Assembly: GCA_904830895.1 (NCBI GenBank)
Contig: LR882958.1
Span: forward strand, 1,854,001 to 1,918,000
DNA length: 64,000 nucleotides
Direction: 5' to 3'
DNA from: Planktothrix rubescens CCAP 1459/22
GTDB lineage: Bacteria; Cyanobacteriota; Cyanobacteriia; Cyanobacteriales; Microcoleaceae
Position 1 is the first letter of the stretch; every line of letters starts with the position of its first letter. The translations under genes and the position numbers were made by a program. This document shows positions 48,901 to 58,628 of this stretch, piece after piece. The notes below the pieces were generated by a model that saw only the letters and a list, made by a program, of their open reading frames with translations, was not told the origin of the DNA and made no database searches.

Positions 48901-51900
48901 GTCCACAGGTACAGCCGGAAGTACAGCCGACACCAGCACTAACGGCGGGACAACAGCCTTTAGCAGTAACACCGCCACCGCCTCCATTGTGGTAACGGCC
49001 GTTAACGATGCACCTACCGGCACGGACAAAACCCTAACCTTTAACGAAGACAGTAACTATACCTTTGCTGCCACGGACTTCGGTTTTAGTGATGTAGACA
49101 CCGGAAACACCCTAGCTTCGATAAAAATCACTCAACTGCCCACCGCCGGGACATTAAAACTCAACAGCACTGCTGTCACAGCTAACCAAGTGATCACTGC
49201 TGCGAATATTCCTAACCTACAATTTACCCCAGTTGCCAATGCCAACGGTAGCGGTTATGCCAACTTCAAGTTCACCGTTAATGACGGCACTCTTGATAGT
49301 GTGGCAGCTAATACTATTACTATTGATGTCACGGCCGTTAACGATGCACCCACAGGTAATGTTAGTATTACAGGGACAGCAACACAAAACCAAACCTTAA
49401 CCGCAACCAATACCTTAGCAGACGCAGATGGTTTAGGAACATTAAATTATCAATGGCAAGAGTCATCTGATAATGGAGTTACCTGGACAGATATTAGTGG
49501 AGCAACTAATAATACTTTTGCCTTATCTCAAGCACAAGTCGGGAAAAAAGTACAGGTAAAAGTTAGTTATACTGACCTATTAGGGACAGTAGAAACCGTT
49601 AATAGTAGTCCGACTTCTCTTGTTGCTAATATTAACGACTTACCCACAGGTAATGTTAGTATTACAGGGACAGCAACACAAAACCAAACCTTAACCGCAA
49701 CCAATACCTTAGCAGACGCAGATGGTTTAGGAACATTAAATTATCAATGGCAAGAGTCATCTGATAATGGAGTTACCTGGACAGATATTAGTGGAGCAAC
49801 TAATAATACTTTTGCCTTATCTCAAGCACAAGTCGGGAAAAAAGTACAGGTAAAAGTTAGTTATACCGACCTATTAGGGACAGCAGAAACCGTTAATAGT
49901 AGTCCGACTTCTCTTGTTGCTAATATTAACGACTTACCCACAGGTAATGTTAGTATTACAGGGACAGCAACACAAAACCAAACCTTAACCGCCACAAATA
50001 CCTTAGCAGATGTTGATGGTTTAGGAACCTTAAATTATCAATGGCAAGAGTCATCTGATAATGGAGTTACCTGGACAGATATTAGTGGAGCAACTAATAA
50101 TACTTTTGCCTTATCTCAAACCCAAGTTGGGAAAAAAGTACAGGTAAAAGTTAGTTATACTGACCTATTAGGGACAGTAGAAACTGTTAATAGTAGTCCG
50201 ACTTCTGTGGTTACTAATATTAACGATGCTCCCACTGCGACTCCTATCGGCAACCAAACCGTTAACGAAGATAGCAGTTTCAGTCTCAATATTACTAATA
50301 ATTTCAGTGATATTGATGCAGGAGATAGTTTAACCTATACCGCCACCTTAGCCGATGGTACAACCTTACCCAGTTGGTTAACATTTAATAGCACAACCGG
50401 AGCCTTTACCGGAACACCGACTAACAGTGATGTTGATGCGTTGACTATTAATGTTACTGCTACCGATAAAAGTGGGGCAAGTATTAGTGATAGTTTCCTG
50501 TTGAGCATTATACCCACGCCAACACCGGAACCGACACCGGAACCGACACCAACACCGACACCAACACCGACACCAACACCGACACCGGAGCCAACACCGG
50601 AGCCAACACCGGAGCCAACACCGGAACCGACACCGACACCGGAACCGACACCGACACCAACACCGACACCAACACCGACACCAACACCGACACCAACACC
50701 GACACCAACACCGACACCAACACCAACACCAACACCAACACCAACACCGACACCAACACCGGAACCGACACCGGAGCCAACACCGGAACCGACACCGGAG
50801 CCAACACCGACACCAACACCGACACCAACACCGACACCAACACCGACACCAACACCGACACCGGAGCCAACACCGGAGCCAACACCGGAACCGACACCAA
50901 CACCGACACCAACACCGACACCAACACCGGAACCGACACCGGAGCCAACACCGGAGCCAACACCGACACCAACACCGACACCAACACCGGAACCGACACC
51001 AACACCGGAACCGACACCGGAGCCAACACCGACACCAACACCAACACCGACACCGGAGCCAACACCAACACCAACACCGGAGCCAACACCGGAACCCACA
51101 CCCACGTCAACACCGGAACCAACACCCAACTCCACTCGTGATTTTTATGAGCCTAGCAATTTCATTAAAACCCTTGATTTTCCTGCTTTAAAAACTAACA
51201 CAAACTCCCCATCCCAGGTTTCCAGTAATGGCAATGAGGAGATCTCAGGTACAGCCGAATCTGATCAAATCTTTGGTAAAGACGGTGACAATAACATTGA
51301 AACCGGAGATGGCAACGACGAAATTAACGGCAATCAAGGGAACGACTATATCAATGCGGGCAAAGGCAAAGATCTAGTTTTCGGTGGCAAAGGCAACGAC
51401 CAAATCGACGGCGGCGATGATGATGATGACTTGTTTGGCAACCTTGGTAACGATACCATTGCTGGAAATACTGGCAATGACTCGATTAATGGGAATCAAG
51501 GAGATGACCTGATTGATGGTGGTGATGGCAAAGATGAACTGTTCGGAGGTCAGAATAATGACTTTGTTAAAGGTGGTAATCAAGATGATATCATCTTCGG
51601 CAACCAAGGAACAGACCGACTCGAAGGAAACGACGGTGACGATACCCTCTTTGGGAACCAAGATAGTGATACAATCTCTGGTAACTCCGGTCAAGATCTA
51701 ATCTATGGTGGTGCTGACAACGACCTGCTCGACGGCAACGACGGTGACGATACCCTTGGTGGCGGAGGAGGTAACGATACCCTTGGTGGCGGAGGAGGTA
51801 ACGATCTTCTCACCGGAGGCCAAGGCAACGATATCTTAGTGGGGGCTGAAGGTGCTGATACTCTGACCGGAGGCGAAGGTAGTGACCGCTTTGTTCTGGT

Positions 51901-52108
51901 TTCGGGATTTGGCCCTGATACGATTACCGACTTTACTTCTGGGGTGGACATGATTGTCCTTGATGGCGGTCTCACCTTTGAACAACTAACTCTCACCCTG
52001 GTCAATGGTTCCACTCAAATTCAGGTCAATAATCAAATTCTCGCCACCCTGAATAACGTTAACCCTAACTTATTGACCTCTGATAACTTTACAACTTCTA
52101 TCTTCTAA
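45968..52108 (+). CDS. Giant secreted repeat protein: twin FG-GAP propellers, cadherin-like domains, PT/PE spacer and RTX repeats
   Basis: 2046 residues from ATG 45968 (AAGGAAA ribosome site; the frame opens earlier at TTG 45917, which lacks one). Order: seven FG-GAP/VCBS repeats of 53 residues, a cadherin-like domain, seven more FG-GAP repeats, two or three cadherin/VCBS-like domains ([12 protein letters not shown]), three identical 98-residue Ig-like repeats, a He_PIG-like domain ([18 protein letters not shown]), about 200 residues of PEPT/PTPT, and nonapeptide RTX repeats (GGxGxD) with a C-terminal secretion-type end ([16 protein letters not shown]). No N-terminal signal peptide, consistent with type I secretion. 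Likely calcium-dependent surface adhesin. No transporter gene is nearby. Confidence 0.88.
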   Translation: MTSSFNFTENTNISLTGVFRSSVTTADFDKDGDTDILLTGLDSSSNPISKIYSNNGSGGFSENTNISLTRVSFSSVTTADFDNDGDTDILLTGRDSSNNRISKIYSNNGSGGFSENTNVSLTGVADSSVTTADFDKDGDTDILLTGRDSSNNRISKIYSNNGSGGFSENTNVSLTGVAYSSVTTADFDKDGDTDILLTGRDGSSSNNRISKIYSNNGSGGFSENTNVSLTGVSSSSVTTADFDKDGDTDILLTGQDSSNNRISKIYSNNGSGGFSENTNVSLTGVAFSSVTTADFDSDGDTDILLTGQDSSNNRISEIYSNNGSGGFSENTNVSLTGVRYSSVTTADFDNDGHTDILLTGQDSSSNSISKIYSNTLNPPTFSSFAGPVDTTNEDTEVELTFADFAAQGNEADNGGTVDAFVVKAVSSGTLRIGSDATIATAWVAGSNDTIDATKRAYWTPDANVNGTVNAVQVVAKDNDRLQSPTPVTAQVTVTAVNDAPVLANTNFTYTLTTINEDDSTSIGDVIKDIIPSGSIKENTNISLTGVRYSSVTTADFDNDGDTDILLTGSPSSGRISKIYSNNGSGGFSENTNISLTGVARSSVTTADFDSDGDTDILLTGQDSSGKPISKIYSNNGSGGFSENTNISLTGVAYSSVTTADFDKDGDTDILLTGYDSSGNTISKIYSNNGSGGFSENTNVSLTGVGFSSVTTADFDKDGDTDILLTGSSSSGKPISKIYSNNGSGGFSENTNISLTGVALSSVTTADFDNDGDTDILLTGFDSSFNPISKIYSNNGSGGFSENTNVSLTGVSSSSVTTADFDSDGDTDILLTGRDSSNNRISKIYSNNGSGGFSENTNVSLTGVSFSSVTTADFDKDGDTDILLTGSSSSGRISKIYNNLIPISDVDTTTITEAIAITAADNNGTWQYSTNNGTTWTNFPSVSDSNALLLDAGNKVRFQPNTNYNGTITNALTFRAWDKSTGTAGSTADTSTNGGTTAFSSNTATASIVVTAVNDAPTGTDKTLTFNEDSNYTFAATDFGFSDVDTGNTLASIKITQLPTAGTLKLNSTAVTANQVITAANIPNLQFTPVANANGSGYANFKFTVNDGTLDSVAANTITIDVTAVNDAPTGNVSITGTATQNQTLTATNTLADADGLGTLNYQWQESSDNGVTWTDISGATNNTFALSQAQVGKKVQVKVSYTDLLGTVETVNSSPTSLVANINDLPTGNVSITGTATQNQTLTATNTLADADGLGTLNYQWQESSDNGVTWTDISGATNNTFALSQAQVGKKVQVKVSYTDLLGTAETVNSSPTSLVANINDLPTGNVSITGTATQNQTLTATNTLADVDGLGTLNYQWQESSDNGVTWTDISGATNNTFALSQTQVGKKVQVKVSYTDLLGTVETVNSSPTSVVTNINDAPTATPIGNQTVNEDSSFSLNITNNFSDIDAGDSLTYTATLADGTTLPSWLTFNSTTGAFTGTPTNSDVDALTINVTATDKSGASISDSFLLSIIPTPTPEPTPEPTPTPTPTPTPTPTPEPTPEPTPEPTPEPTPTPEPTPTPTPTPTPTPTPTPTPTPTPTPTPTPTPTPTPTPTPEPTPEPTPEPTPEPTPTPTPTPTPTPTPTPTPTPEPTPEPTPEPTPTPTPTPTPTPEPTPEPTPEPTPTPTPTPTPEPTPTPEPTPEPTPTPTPTPTPEPTPTPTPEPTPEPTPTSTPEPTPNSTRDFYEPSNFIKTLDFPALKTNTNSPSQVSSNGNEEISGTAESDQIFGKDGDNNIETGDGNDEINGNQGNDYINAGKGKDLVFGGKGNDQIDGGDDDDDLFGNLGNDTIAGNTGNDSINGNQGDDLIDGGDGKDELFGGQNNDFVKGGNQDDIIFGNQGTDRLEGNDGDDTLFGNQDSDTISGNSGQDLIYGGADNDLLDGNDGDDTLGGGGGNDTLGGGGGNDLLTGGQGNDILVGAEGADTLTGGEGSDRFVLVSGFGPDTITDFTSGVDMIVLDGGLTFEQLTLTLVNGSTQIQVNNQILATLNNVNPNLLTSDNFTTSIF
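45992..47096 (+). repeat. First block of seven FG-GAP repeats (about 159 bp each)
   Basis: Each unit encodes a calcium loop DFDxDGDTD and the strand [16 protein letters not shown]. Copies are nearly identical in DNA except at two codons after LTGV, at one codon in the calcium loop, and around LLTGxDSSxxx. Seven repeats would close one integrin-alpha-like seven-bladed beta-propeller. The last unit is truncated ([12 protein letters not shown]). Confidence 0.85.
47576..48663 (+). repeat. Second block of seven FG-GAP repeats
   Basis: Same 159-bp unit as the block at 45992-47096, separated from it by a cadherin-like domain (about 47100-47570). Again exactly seven copies with two hypervariable codons after LTGV; the last ends [10 protein letters not shown]. 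Near-identity at DNA level shows recent expansion or gene conversion. Confidence 0.85.
49355..50236 (+). repeat. Three tandem 294-bp (98-residue) Ig-like repeats
   Basis: Copies begin at 49355, 49649 and 49943. Each encodes [20 protein letters not shown]...[17 protein letters not shown]...[13 protein letters not shown]. Copies one and two differ at a handful of bases. A fourth, diverged copy lies outside the gene at 42296-42690. Confidence 0.9.
50513..51127 (+). repeat. Low-complexity Pro-Thr-Glu spacer
   Basis: About 615 bp of imperfect hexanucleotides (CCAACA, CCGACA, CCGGAA, CCGGAG) encoding PT and PE dipeptides. Always in frame multiples of six, so changes in copy number would lengthen or shorten a stiff stalk without frameshift. 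The reverse strand gives long spurious frames. Confidence 0.9.
51229..51900 (+). repeat. RTX nonapeptide (hemolysin-type calcium-binding) repeats
   Basis: About 25 GGxGxDxLx-like nonapeptides ([46 protein letters not shown]). They bind calcium after export and are typical of type I secretion substrates. The following about 70 residues form the usual C-terminal signal region. Confidence 0.9.
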
Positions 52109-52169
52109 AAAAGCTTTAAGTTGTTTTCAATATTATTAGGCCATTAATTAATCAACTCAAGAGAAAACC

Positions 52170-52364
52170 ATGAAAAAGCAACCCCCGATGAATCAAAAAT
52201 CCCTTCTCTGGGTACTATTTCGTCGGTTGAAAATCAACCTTATTTTGCCAAATCAGGGATACTCAAATGGGGGAATTGATGAACATAATTCGGTTCAAAG
52301 CCATAAACTTCGATATTTACCCTTCTGCCTAACTGAAGAATATAGTCATCTATTTTATCTGTAA
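52170..52364 (+). CDS. Doubtful 64-residue open frame downstream of the adhesin
   Basis: Begins MKKQPPMNQKSLLWVLFRR, basic with a short hydrophobic patch, and ends HLFYL. Not recognised. The surrounding 378-bp gap (52109-52486) otherwise shows only short imperfect palindromes. It might be the remnant of a longer gene or not coding at all. Confidence 0.25.
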   Translation: MKKQPPMNQKSLLWVLFRRLKINLILPNQGYSNGGIDEHNSVQSHKLRYLPFCLTEEYSHLFYL

Positions 52365-52486
52365 TGTCAATATTCTCCCACCGTCCAACCTGCTCCTAAG
52401 TCAGAGGAATCACCTTCGGTGGGTGCCAACACCCTCGAAACCAAATACAATAATTGATCAGAAAGTGATTCTAGGATGGAAAATTA

Positions 52487-53269
52487 ATGAAAACTGCGTT
52501 AATTACAGGAGCGTCTGTTGGGATTGGGGCGGCGTTTGCAAAGGAATTAGCCTCTCGGAAAATTGATGTGGTTTTAGTGGCCCGTTCTCAAGACAAATTA
52601 GAAAAACTTGCTGAACAATTGCGATCGCAATATAATATTAAAGCATATCTAATTCCTCAAGATTTAACCCAACCCGATGCCACACAATCGGTTTTTGATG
52701 CTATCTCTCAACAGGGATTAACTATTGATTTACTAATTAATAATGCGGGATTTGGAGATTATGGAGCTTTTGCAGATCGTCCCTTAACTAAACAAGTGCA
52801 AATGATTCAGTTAAATATTACAGCCTTAGTTGAACTGACTCATTTATTCTTAACAGATATGAAAAAACGGGGTTCAGGTGCGATCGTTAATGTCGCTTCT
52901 ATTGCGGGTTATCAACCCTTACCTTATTGTTCGGTTTATGCGGGAACAAAAGCCTTTGTTTTGAATTTTACCGAGGCTTTATGGGCGGAAAATAAAGACT
53001 CTGGGGTGAGGCTTTTAGTGGTCTGTCCTGGCCCTACCGAATCTAACTTTTTTGTCGCAGCAGAATTTCCTCAAACCCTTTCCGGCGTTGGACAAAATTA
53101 TGCCACGGCGGAGGAAGTTGTTCAAGACACATTAACAGCCTTAGAAAAAGACTTTTCAACTTTAGTAACGGGAGGATTTAGTAATCAATTTATTGTGAAT
53201 TTACCTCGATTTTTCCCTAGGGATACGATTGTTAGTTTAGTGGAAAAACAGTTTAAACCTAAAAAATAA
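52487..53269 (+). CDS. Short-chain dehydrogenase/reductase
   Basis: 260 residues. Classical SDR with TGASVGIGAAFAKEL for NAD(P) binding, INNAGFGDYG, catalytic Ser in VNVASIAGYQPL, and Y-x3-K in YAGTKAFVL. The ARSQDKL segment after strand two suggests NADP preference. PGPTESNFF closes the cofactor site. Length and pattern resemble the SDR subfamily often annotated as YqjQ/DltE-like. Substrate unknown. Ends in a strong hairpin shared with argC. Confidence 0.9.
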   Translation: MKTALITGASVGIGAAFAKELASRKIDVVLVARSQDKLEKLAEQLRSQYNIKAYLIPQDLTQPDATQSVFDAISQQGLTIDLLINNAGFGDYGAFADRPLTKQVQMIQLNITALVELTHLFLTDMKKRGSGAIVNVASIAGYQPLPYCSVYAGTKAFVLNFTEALWAENKDSGVRLLVVCPGPTESNFFVAAEFPQTLSGVGQNYATAEEVVQDTLTALEKDFSTLVTGGFSNQFIVNLPRFFPRDTIVSLVEKQFKPKK

Positions 53270-53272
53270 ATT

Positions 53273-53319
53273 GTTGTTGGGCTTTAGCACAAAAATTAGG
53301 AGGGCTAAAGCCCAACAAC
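53273..53319. terminator. Perfect 16-bp inverted repeat between convergent genes
   Basis: GTTGTTGGGCTTTAGC (53273-53288) pairs perfectly with GCTAAAGCCCAACAAC (53304-53319). It fills the space between the SDR gene and argC, ending on opposite strands, so could terminate both. No T-tract follows, and the core GGGCTTTAGC is also a known dispersed palindrome type. Confidence 0.6.
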
Positions 53320-53326
53320 ATAAAAC

Positions 53327-54388
53327 TTAAGGATAGAAACACAATTGGGGTAAACCCAAGGTTTCTTCCCAACCCATCATAATATTCATGCACTGCACTC
53401 CTTGTCCGGCTTGACCTTTAATTAAGTTATCAATAGCAGACATAACAATCACTCGTCCGGTGCGCTGATCAACTTCAATTCCTAAGTAACAAAGGTTAGT
53501 TCCACAAGCCCATTTTGTTTGAGGATAGGTACCACCAGGTAATATTTTAACCAGGGGAGAATTGCGATAAAAGGCTTTATAAATAGTAATTAAATCCTCT
53601 CTAACTAACCCTGGATCTCGTAAAGTTGCATAAACCGTGGCTAAAATTCCCCGTACCATTGGCATTAAATGGGGAGTGAATTGAACTAAAATATCATGTC
53701 CGGCTAAGTCACTACAAACCTGTTCAATTTCTGGGGTATGGCGATGATGACCTCCGACACTATAGGCCCCGATTGAACTATCAGCTTCGGCTAATAACAT
53801 ATTAACTTTAGCCTGTCTTCCTCCTCCAGAAGTGCCGGATTTGGCGTCAATAATTGTGGTATGGGGATCAACTAATCCCTGTTTTAATAGGGGAGAAATT
53901 GCTAATAAACTTGCTGTTACATAACAACCCGCACAACCAACTAATTGAGCCGTAGCTAGGCGATCGCGATACAATTCAGGTAAGCCATAAACGGCCGTTG
54001 CTGTGATCGCTTGATCCGTGCGTTCTCCCCCATACCATTTTTTATAAATGTCTAAATTAGAAAACCGATAATCTGCCGATAAATCTAATACTTTACATCC
54101 TTTTTCTATTAATTGAGGCGCCATTGTATAGGCTAAATTATTAGGTAGGGATAGAAAAACAATTTGACATTTAGAGGCTATTTTATCAATATCAATAGGT
54201 TCGATCACTAAATCCACGCATTCATTCAAATGGGGATAGAGACTACAAAAGGGTTTTCCGGCGCTACTATCCCCGCCCAAATAAGCAATTCTGACCAGGG
54301 GATGATCCTGTAACAAACGCACCAACTGCACACCACCATAGCCCGAGGCTCCAACAATACCGACGGGAATCCGTTCTGCATTAACCAT
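53327..54388 (-). CDS. argC: N-acetyl-gamma-glutamyl-phosphate reductase
   Basis: 353 residues. NADPH-dependent third step of arginine synthesis. [18 protein letters not shown] binds [20 protein letters not shown] holds the catalytic Cys, and [12 protein letters not shown] the catalytic His. [13 protein letters not shown] is the type 1 signature. Full length. Stands alone; the intergenic DNA upstream has no clear promoter. Confidence 0.95.
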   Translation of the reverse strand: MVNAERIPVGIVGASGYGGVQLVRLLQDHPLVRIAYLGGDSSAGKPFCSLYPHLNECVDLVIEPIDIDKIASKCQIVFLSLPNNLAYTMAPQLIEKGCKVLDLSADYRFSNLDIYKKWYGGERTDQAITATAVYGLPELYRDRLATAQLVGCAGCYVTASLLAISPLLKQGLVDPHTTIIDAKSGTSGGGRQAKVNMLLAEADSSIGAYSVGGHHRHTPEIEQVCSDLAGHDILVQFTPHLMPMVRGILATVYATLRDPGLVREDLITIYKAFYRNSPLVKILPGGTYPQTKWACGTNLCYLGIEVDQRTGRVIVMSAIDNLIKGQAGQGVQCMNIMMGWEETLGLPQLCFYP

Positions 54389-54520
54389 ATTACCTAACTC
54401 CTAGAAAAATGACCTAATCTGTTTGACAATCCTTCGACAAGGCTCAGGATAAGCTTTTGCTGCATGATAGCTGATTATGGAAAAATTTGGAAAAATGTTT
54501 TGAAATTTATCTGGGCTCTC

Positions 54521-55714
54521 TCAAACTCGAAAACCCATTTCCCCGAGTTCCTGACGTAAACGTTGGGCTTCTGGGGAGTTATTTTGTTCGTGTAATTCTA
54601 TGGCGGCTTTAAACATCATTGAGCTATCGCTGAGTTGACCAATTTGTAGTAAGAGAACTCCTAAATTTTGGAAGGTTTCGGCTGAGTTGGGATTTAATTC
54701 TAGGGCTTTTTGATAGGCGGCGATCGCTTCTCGATAGGCTCCCATTTCTCTCAAGGTCATACCTAAATTATAATAGGCGATCGCTAAACTAGGATCAATT
54801 TCTATGGCGGTTTGATAGGCAATTTTTGCGGATTCTAGTTCTCCTTCTTGTTTGAAAATATTGCCTAAATTATTATAGGCTCCTAGCTTTAATTGTGGTA
54901 TAATATTAATACCAATGGCGGTTTGATAATGATATTTTGCTAGGATAAATTGTCCTTGTTTACTATAGGCTATGCCCAAATGATAATGGAGTTCATATAA
55001 AACCCCATCTTCTCCATTACTCTCTTGAGATAATCCTGATTTTAATAGTTCAATTCCGCGCTCTAAGTCGCCAATTTCAACGTACAAAGCCCCCAATTTA
55101 CTAGCAGCATATCCATCAGTTGGATGTTCTTCTAAGTAACGCTCCATTGATGTTTTTGCCAGTTGCCATTTATTCCGTTTCGCGATCGCTTCGGCTTGGT
55201 ATCCATAATGTAAAATAGAAACTTGGGGTAATGTTCCAATTTGCCATTGCGGTTTTTGGCGGATTAATTCAGTTACACTATCATCTACCATGGCATGATA
55301 GGGACGGGAAAAACAGATTTGGGGATGATTTCTAAATAGTCGAGAAACTAAGGAATAAGGAGACTGACTGGCGCCGATTTCCTGTCTAATTAAGTTAACT
55401 ACAATTAAATTACGATTTTCCATAATTTGATGCAGTTGTGGCCCAATTTCAGGGTCTAAAATTTCATCTGCATCTAATACTAAAATCCACTGTCCGGTTG
55501 CATAACTTAACGCGGCATTTCTAGCTTTAGCAAAGTCATCACACCAATTAAAGGAATGAACTTTTGCCCCAAATTGTTGAGCAATTTTTGGGGTTTTATC
55601 CGTTGACCCCGTATCAACAATAATCATTTCATCAACAATTCCTTTAACACTATTTAAACATTTTGCTAAAGTTTCTTGTTCATTCTTAACAATCATGCAA
55701 AGGCTTAATTTCAT
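54521..55714 (-). CDS. Family 2 glycosyltransferase with C-terminal TPRs
   Basis: 397 residues from ATG 55714 (MKLSLCMIVKNEQETLAKCL, the conserved start; the frame extends 11 codons upstream). Residues 1-190 are a GT-A domain with VDTGSTDKT and LVLDADEILD (DxD metal site). Residues about 195-390 hold six TPRs (KYHYQTAIGINIIPQLKLGA, AIAAYQKALELNPNSAETF). Such proteins glycosylate peptides or sugars in the cytoplasm. Another TPR glycosyltransferase is encoded at 42806. Acceptor unknown. Confidence 0.85.
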   Translation of the reverse strand: MKLSLCMIVKNEQETLAKCLNSVKGIVDEMIIVDTGSTDKTPKIAQQFGAKVHSFNWCDDFAKARNAALSYATGQWILVLDADEILDPEIGPQLHQIMENRNLIVVNLIRQEIGASQSPYSLVSRLFRNHPQICFSRPYHAMVDDSVTELIRQKPQWQIGTLPQVSILHYGYQAEAIAKRNKWQLAKTSMERYLEEHPTDGYAASKLGALYVEIGDLERGIELLKSGLSQESNGEDGVLYELHYHLGIAYSKQGQFILAKYHYQTAIGINIIPQLKLGAYNNLGNIFKQEGELESAKIAYQTAIEIDPSLAIAYYNLGMTLREMGAYREAIAAYQKALELNPNSAETFQNLGVLLLQIGQLSDSSMMFKAAIELHEQNNSPEAQRLRQELGEMGFRV

Positions 55715-55765
55715 AAATAGGAAATTGAAAATGGGATATGTTGACAATGATAAAGCCTAATTTAA

Positions 55766-55800
55766 CCACAAAGACACAAAGACACAAAGACACAAAAAAG
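55766..55800. repeat. Tandem octamer repeat (ACAAAGAC), three units
   Basis: Same octamer as at 4528-4553, again running into an A-tract. It lies just upstream of the glycosyltransferase start and downstream of the fasciclin pair. Confidence 0.75.
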
Positions 55801-55883
55801 TTGTAAATACTAACCTGTTCATTTCTATATTTTAGACATGAGATGCACCTATTTTTTTTCTATTGCCTATTCCCTATTTTAGC

Positions 55884-56489
55884 TTATTTAGGTAGAATTA
55901 AAATTTGATCAATAACATGAATTACTCCATTACTCGCCGGAATATCAGAATCAATTATCGTGGCATTTCCGACTTTAATTTGATTTTTCTTTGTCTTAAT
56001 AGTAACAGAATCTCCTTCTAAAGTTTTGAGTTTTCCTGATTTTAAATCTGTTGTTGTAATTTTACCAGGAATTACATGATATTGTAATAGTTCGGTAAAT
56101 TGGTTGAGGTTTTGGGATTTTAGAATAGCATCTAAAATTTGCTGCGGTAATTTAGCTAGAGCTTCATCTGTTGGCGCAAAAATGGTAAAATCTCCCTGTT
56201 TTAAGGCATCTAATAATCCAATAGATTGTAAAATCATCCCTAGGATTTTAAAGCGTTCATCGGCTAAAATAACCGTGGCTAAATCTCCAACAACACCTTG
56301 AATCACTTTTGGAGAAATAGGCATTTGAGCCAAATCTTGGCTGGGTTGGCGACAAATTAGTTCGGAATTGACAGACATTTGAACTTCGGCGGCGACTACG
56401 GGGGAAATAGTTCCTAATGTTAATAAACTCAAAATACTGATAATTCCTAAACTTTTACCTTGATTTTGATTTTCTATTAAACTATTCAT
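55884..56489 (-). CDS. Exported fasciclin-domain protein
   Basis: 201 residues. A signal peptide (SILSLLTLGTISPVVAA, about 17-35) and one FAS1 domain (about 65-200) with the H1 block FTIFAPTDEALAKLPQQILD and the H2 block NGVIHVIDQILILPK; YHVIPGKITTTDLKSG lies between. FAS1 domains mediate adhesion to cells or matrix. It follows a paralogue by 27 bp, probably in one transcript. Confidence 0.88.
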   Translation of the reverse strand: MNSLIENQNQGKSLGIISILSLLTLGTISPVVAAEVQMSVNSELICRQPSQDLAQMPISPKVIQGVVGDLATVILADERFKILGMILQSIGLLDALKQGDFTIFAPTDEALAKLPQQILDAILKSQNLNQFTELLQYHVIPGKITTTDLKSGKLKTLEGDSVTIKTKKNQIKVGNATIIDSDIPASNGVIHVIDQILILPK

Positions 56490-56516
56490 GGTTTTATCCT
56501 CTTGAAATAATTAAAA

Positions 56517-57071
56517 TTATTCGGGTAAAATCACCGCATCAATTACATGAATTACACCATTTCTAGCAGGAACATCGGCTTTAATTACCGTTGCGTTATC
56601 AACTTTTACCGATGAACCTACTTGAATATTAACCGTATCTCCTTCTACGGTTTTAATTTCTCCAGATTTTAGGTCAGTTGATAATACCTTTCCCGGGACA
56701 ACATGATAGGTCAAAATTTTAACTAATTGGGCTTTATTTTCCGGTTTCAGTAAGTTTTCTAAAACTCCTGGGGGAAGTTCGGAAAAGGCTTTATCTGTTG
56801 GTGCAAATAGGGTAAATGGCCCTTCTGCTTTAATCGTATCAACTAAGTCCGCCGCTTGTAATGCTTGGGTTAGAATTCTAAATTCACCCGCGCTAACAAT
56901 AGTATCAATAATATCCAGGGAAGTTGTAGCCGGAATTTGAGTAATTTGGGTTGAGTTTATTAAGGTGTAATTATGCAGTTGAGCTTGAACGGGTAAAATC
57001 CCGAATAGCGTCAACCCAACAATACCTACAAACCCAGCGATTAATTTTTGCGAGTGATTTTGAATGGTCAT
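56517..57071 (-). CDS. Exported fasciclin-domain protein (paralogue)
   Basis: 184 residues. Signal peptide about 10-30 (AGFVGIVGLTLFGILPVQA) and a FAS1 domain with GPFTLFAPTDKAFSELPPGV, LTYHVVPGKVLSTDLKSGE and NGVIHVIDAVILPE. Closest relative in the window is the next gene, indicating tandem duplication. Probably periplasmic or cell-surface adhesion. Confidence 0.9.
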   Translation of the reverse strand: MTIQNHSQKLIAGFVGIVGLTLFGILPVQAQLHNYTLINSTQITQIPATTSLDIIDTIVSAGEFRILTQALQAADLVDTIKAEGPFTLFAPTDKAFSELPPGVLENLLKPENKAQLVKILTYHVVPGKVLSTDLKSGEIKTVEGDTVNIQVGSSVKVDNATVIKADVPARNGVIHVIDAVILPE

Positions 57072-57195
57072 AATAGTTATAAAACATCAATAGGGATACT
57101 AACCTTAACTGTCTATTTTGCCCTATATCAAAAGGAATAAGAATATATTTTTTTAAAAGGGGATAGACAGTCAAAATTATTAAGGGAACTTTCAG

Positions 57196-57999
57196 TTAAC
57201 TTTTAGGAGTTACATCAAAGTTATAACTTAAGACGTTAATTATCGGCCCTTGTTTCGGTAAATCATCTGCGGTTAATCTCAGTGTATCGGTTTGTTTAAT
57301 TTGTATTGATGTTCCCGCCATTACGGATAAAAAATTATCCACAGGTTCGATATCACAGGCCGTTACATCCGCCGCCAAGGTGCGATAATGGGTGGGGATA
57401 ACAATTTTAGGGTTGAGAAATTCAATCGTCTTTCTGGCTTCTTCTGGAGTATAGGATTTCGCCCCACCTCCCACCGGAATCAACATTAAATCTGGACGAC
57501 CAATTAAAATCCGTTCTTCCATTCCTAATGGCCCAGCTAATCCACCTAAATGTAAAATTTTAATTCCCGCTTGTTTCCACAACCAAGCTACATTTACCCC
57601 AAATTGTCGGCCATTAAATCTATCTTTAATGGTGCGAATTCCTTGAATTTGATTACCATTAAATTGATAAACCCCGGGTTCATATAATAAGGATGGATTT
57701 CCTGTAAATCCTTCGGTCACACCCTCATCTAAAAGACGGCTACTAATTAAGATTAAATCGGTTTGAATTTGTTGAGGATTTCGATAACCTGCGGTACATC
57801 CAATTGGGCGAAAAGGATTAACTAAAATTCTTAATCCTCCCCCGGTAAATAAAAAGGAAGTATGTCCTAACCATTGGACAGTTAAGGTATTTTCAGAAGT
57901 AGATTGTGCGGAAGAATTTTGCCATTGAGACGTTAACCCAGTCGCTAAAGTGGTTAATAATGTTGTAGTTGTTAATTGAATTAATTTGCGCCGTTTCAT
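57196..57999 (-). CDS. Metallo-beta-lactamase-fold protein with missing metal motif, Tat-like signal
   Basis: 267 residues. The start MKRRKLIQLTTTTLLTTLAT looks like a twin-arginine signal. The fold matches the UlaG/UPF0173-like family: VQWLGHTSFLFTGGGLRILV, then ILHLGGLAGPLG and IVIPTHYRT. However, the HxHxDH motif expected after LILISS is replaced by RLLDEG, and the Asp of the usual HLGD is Gly, so several zinc ligands are gone. Likely a non-catalytic exported family conserved in cyanobacteria, or an enzyme with altered metal use. Confidence 0.78.
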   Translation of the reverse strand: MKRRKLIQLTTTTLLTTLATGLTSQWQNSSAQSTSENTLTVQWLGHTSFLFTGGGLRILVNPFRPIGCTAGYRNPQQIQTDLILISSRLLDEGVTEGFTGNPSLLYEPGVYQFNGNQIQGIRTIKDRFNGRQFGVNVAWLWKQAGIKILHLGGLAGPLGMEERILIGRPDLMLIPVGGGAKSYTPEEARKTIEFLNPKIVIPTHYRTLAADVTACDIEPVDNFLSVMAGTSIQIKQTDTLRLTADDLPKQGPIINVLSYNFDVTPKS

Positions 58000-58037
58000 A
58001 AGTATTTAGGTTGACGTATCAATGGATTAAAGGACAA

Positions 58038-58625
58038 TTATATTCGTTCTAGGAAGTTTTTTAGAAGTTGTTTGCCATTCTGGGTCAAAACGCTTTCCGG
58101 GTGAAATTGTACCCCTTGAATGTGGGGATAGTCCCGATGACGAACCCCCATAATTGTCCCATCTTCTACCCATCCGGTAATTTCTAAACTATCGGGACAG
58201 GTTTCTCGTTCAATCACTAAACTATGATAGCGAGTTGCTGTTAATGGATTATCTAAATTTTTAAACACACCAACGCCTGTATGATGGATAGGAGATGTTT
58301 TTCCGTGCATTAATTCCGGTGCCGAAATAATATTTCCCCCAAACACCTGGCCAATACTTTGATGACCTAAACATACTCCTAAAATGGGTAAAGTCGGCCC
58401 CAATTCTCTAATTAATTCTAGGGAAATTCCAGCATCTTCGGGACGACCTGGCCCTGGAGAAATAACCACGGCGTCGGGTTTCATTTGACGAATTTCTTCT
58501 AGGGAAATCCGATCATTTCTAAACACCTGAACTTCAGCAGCAATCGGTAATTCTTGCCCTAGTTCGCCTAAATACTGAACAATATTGTATGTAAAACTAT
58601 CGTAATTATCAATAACAATAATCAA
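58038..58625 (-). CDS. trpG: Anthranilate synthase component II (glutamine amidotransferase)
   Basis: 195 residues. Supplies ammonia from glutamine to TrpE for tryptophan synthesis, or to PabB for folate. A class I glutaminase: IDNYDSFTYNIVQYLGELG, VISPGPGRPEDAG, nucleophile Cys in LGVCLGHQSIGQVFGG, and catalytic His/Glu in VQFHPESVLT. trpE/pabB is not adjacent, so the name trpG over pabA is a convention. Starts 3 bp after the diacylglycerol-kinase stop; probably co-transcribed. Confidence 0.93.
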   Translation of the reverse strand: MIIVIDNYDSFTYNIVQYLGELGQELPIAAEVQVFRNDRISLEEIRQMKPDAVVISPGPGRPEDAGISLELIRELGPTLPILGVCLGHQSIGQVFGGNIISAPELMHGKTSPIHHTGVGVFKNLDNPLTATRYHSLVIERETCPDSLEITGWVEDGTIMGVRHRDYPHIQGVQFHPESVLTQNGKQLLKNFLERI

Positions 58626-58628
58626 GGG

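Noticed and set aside
50335-51135. Minus-strand frames rich in Gly-Val or Val-Pro-Val-Leu
   Set aside because: Mirror images of the Pro-Thr-Glu hexanucleotide repeat; no start context or domain.
44117-52621. Absence of HIP1 octamers across the adhesin as a sign of foreign origin
   Set aside because: A gap of similar length (about 26.2-34.5 kb) occurs in core genes, so the gap alone is not informative.
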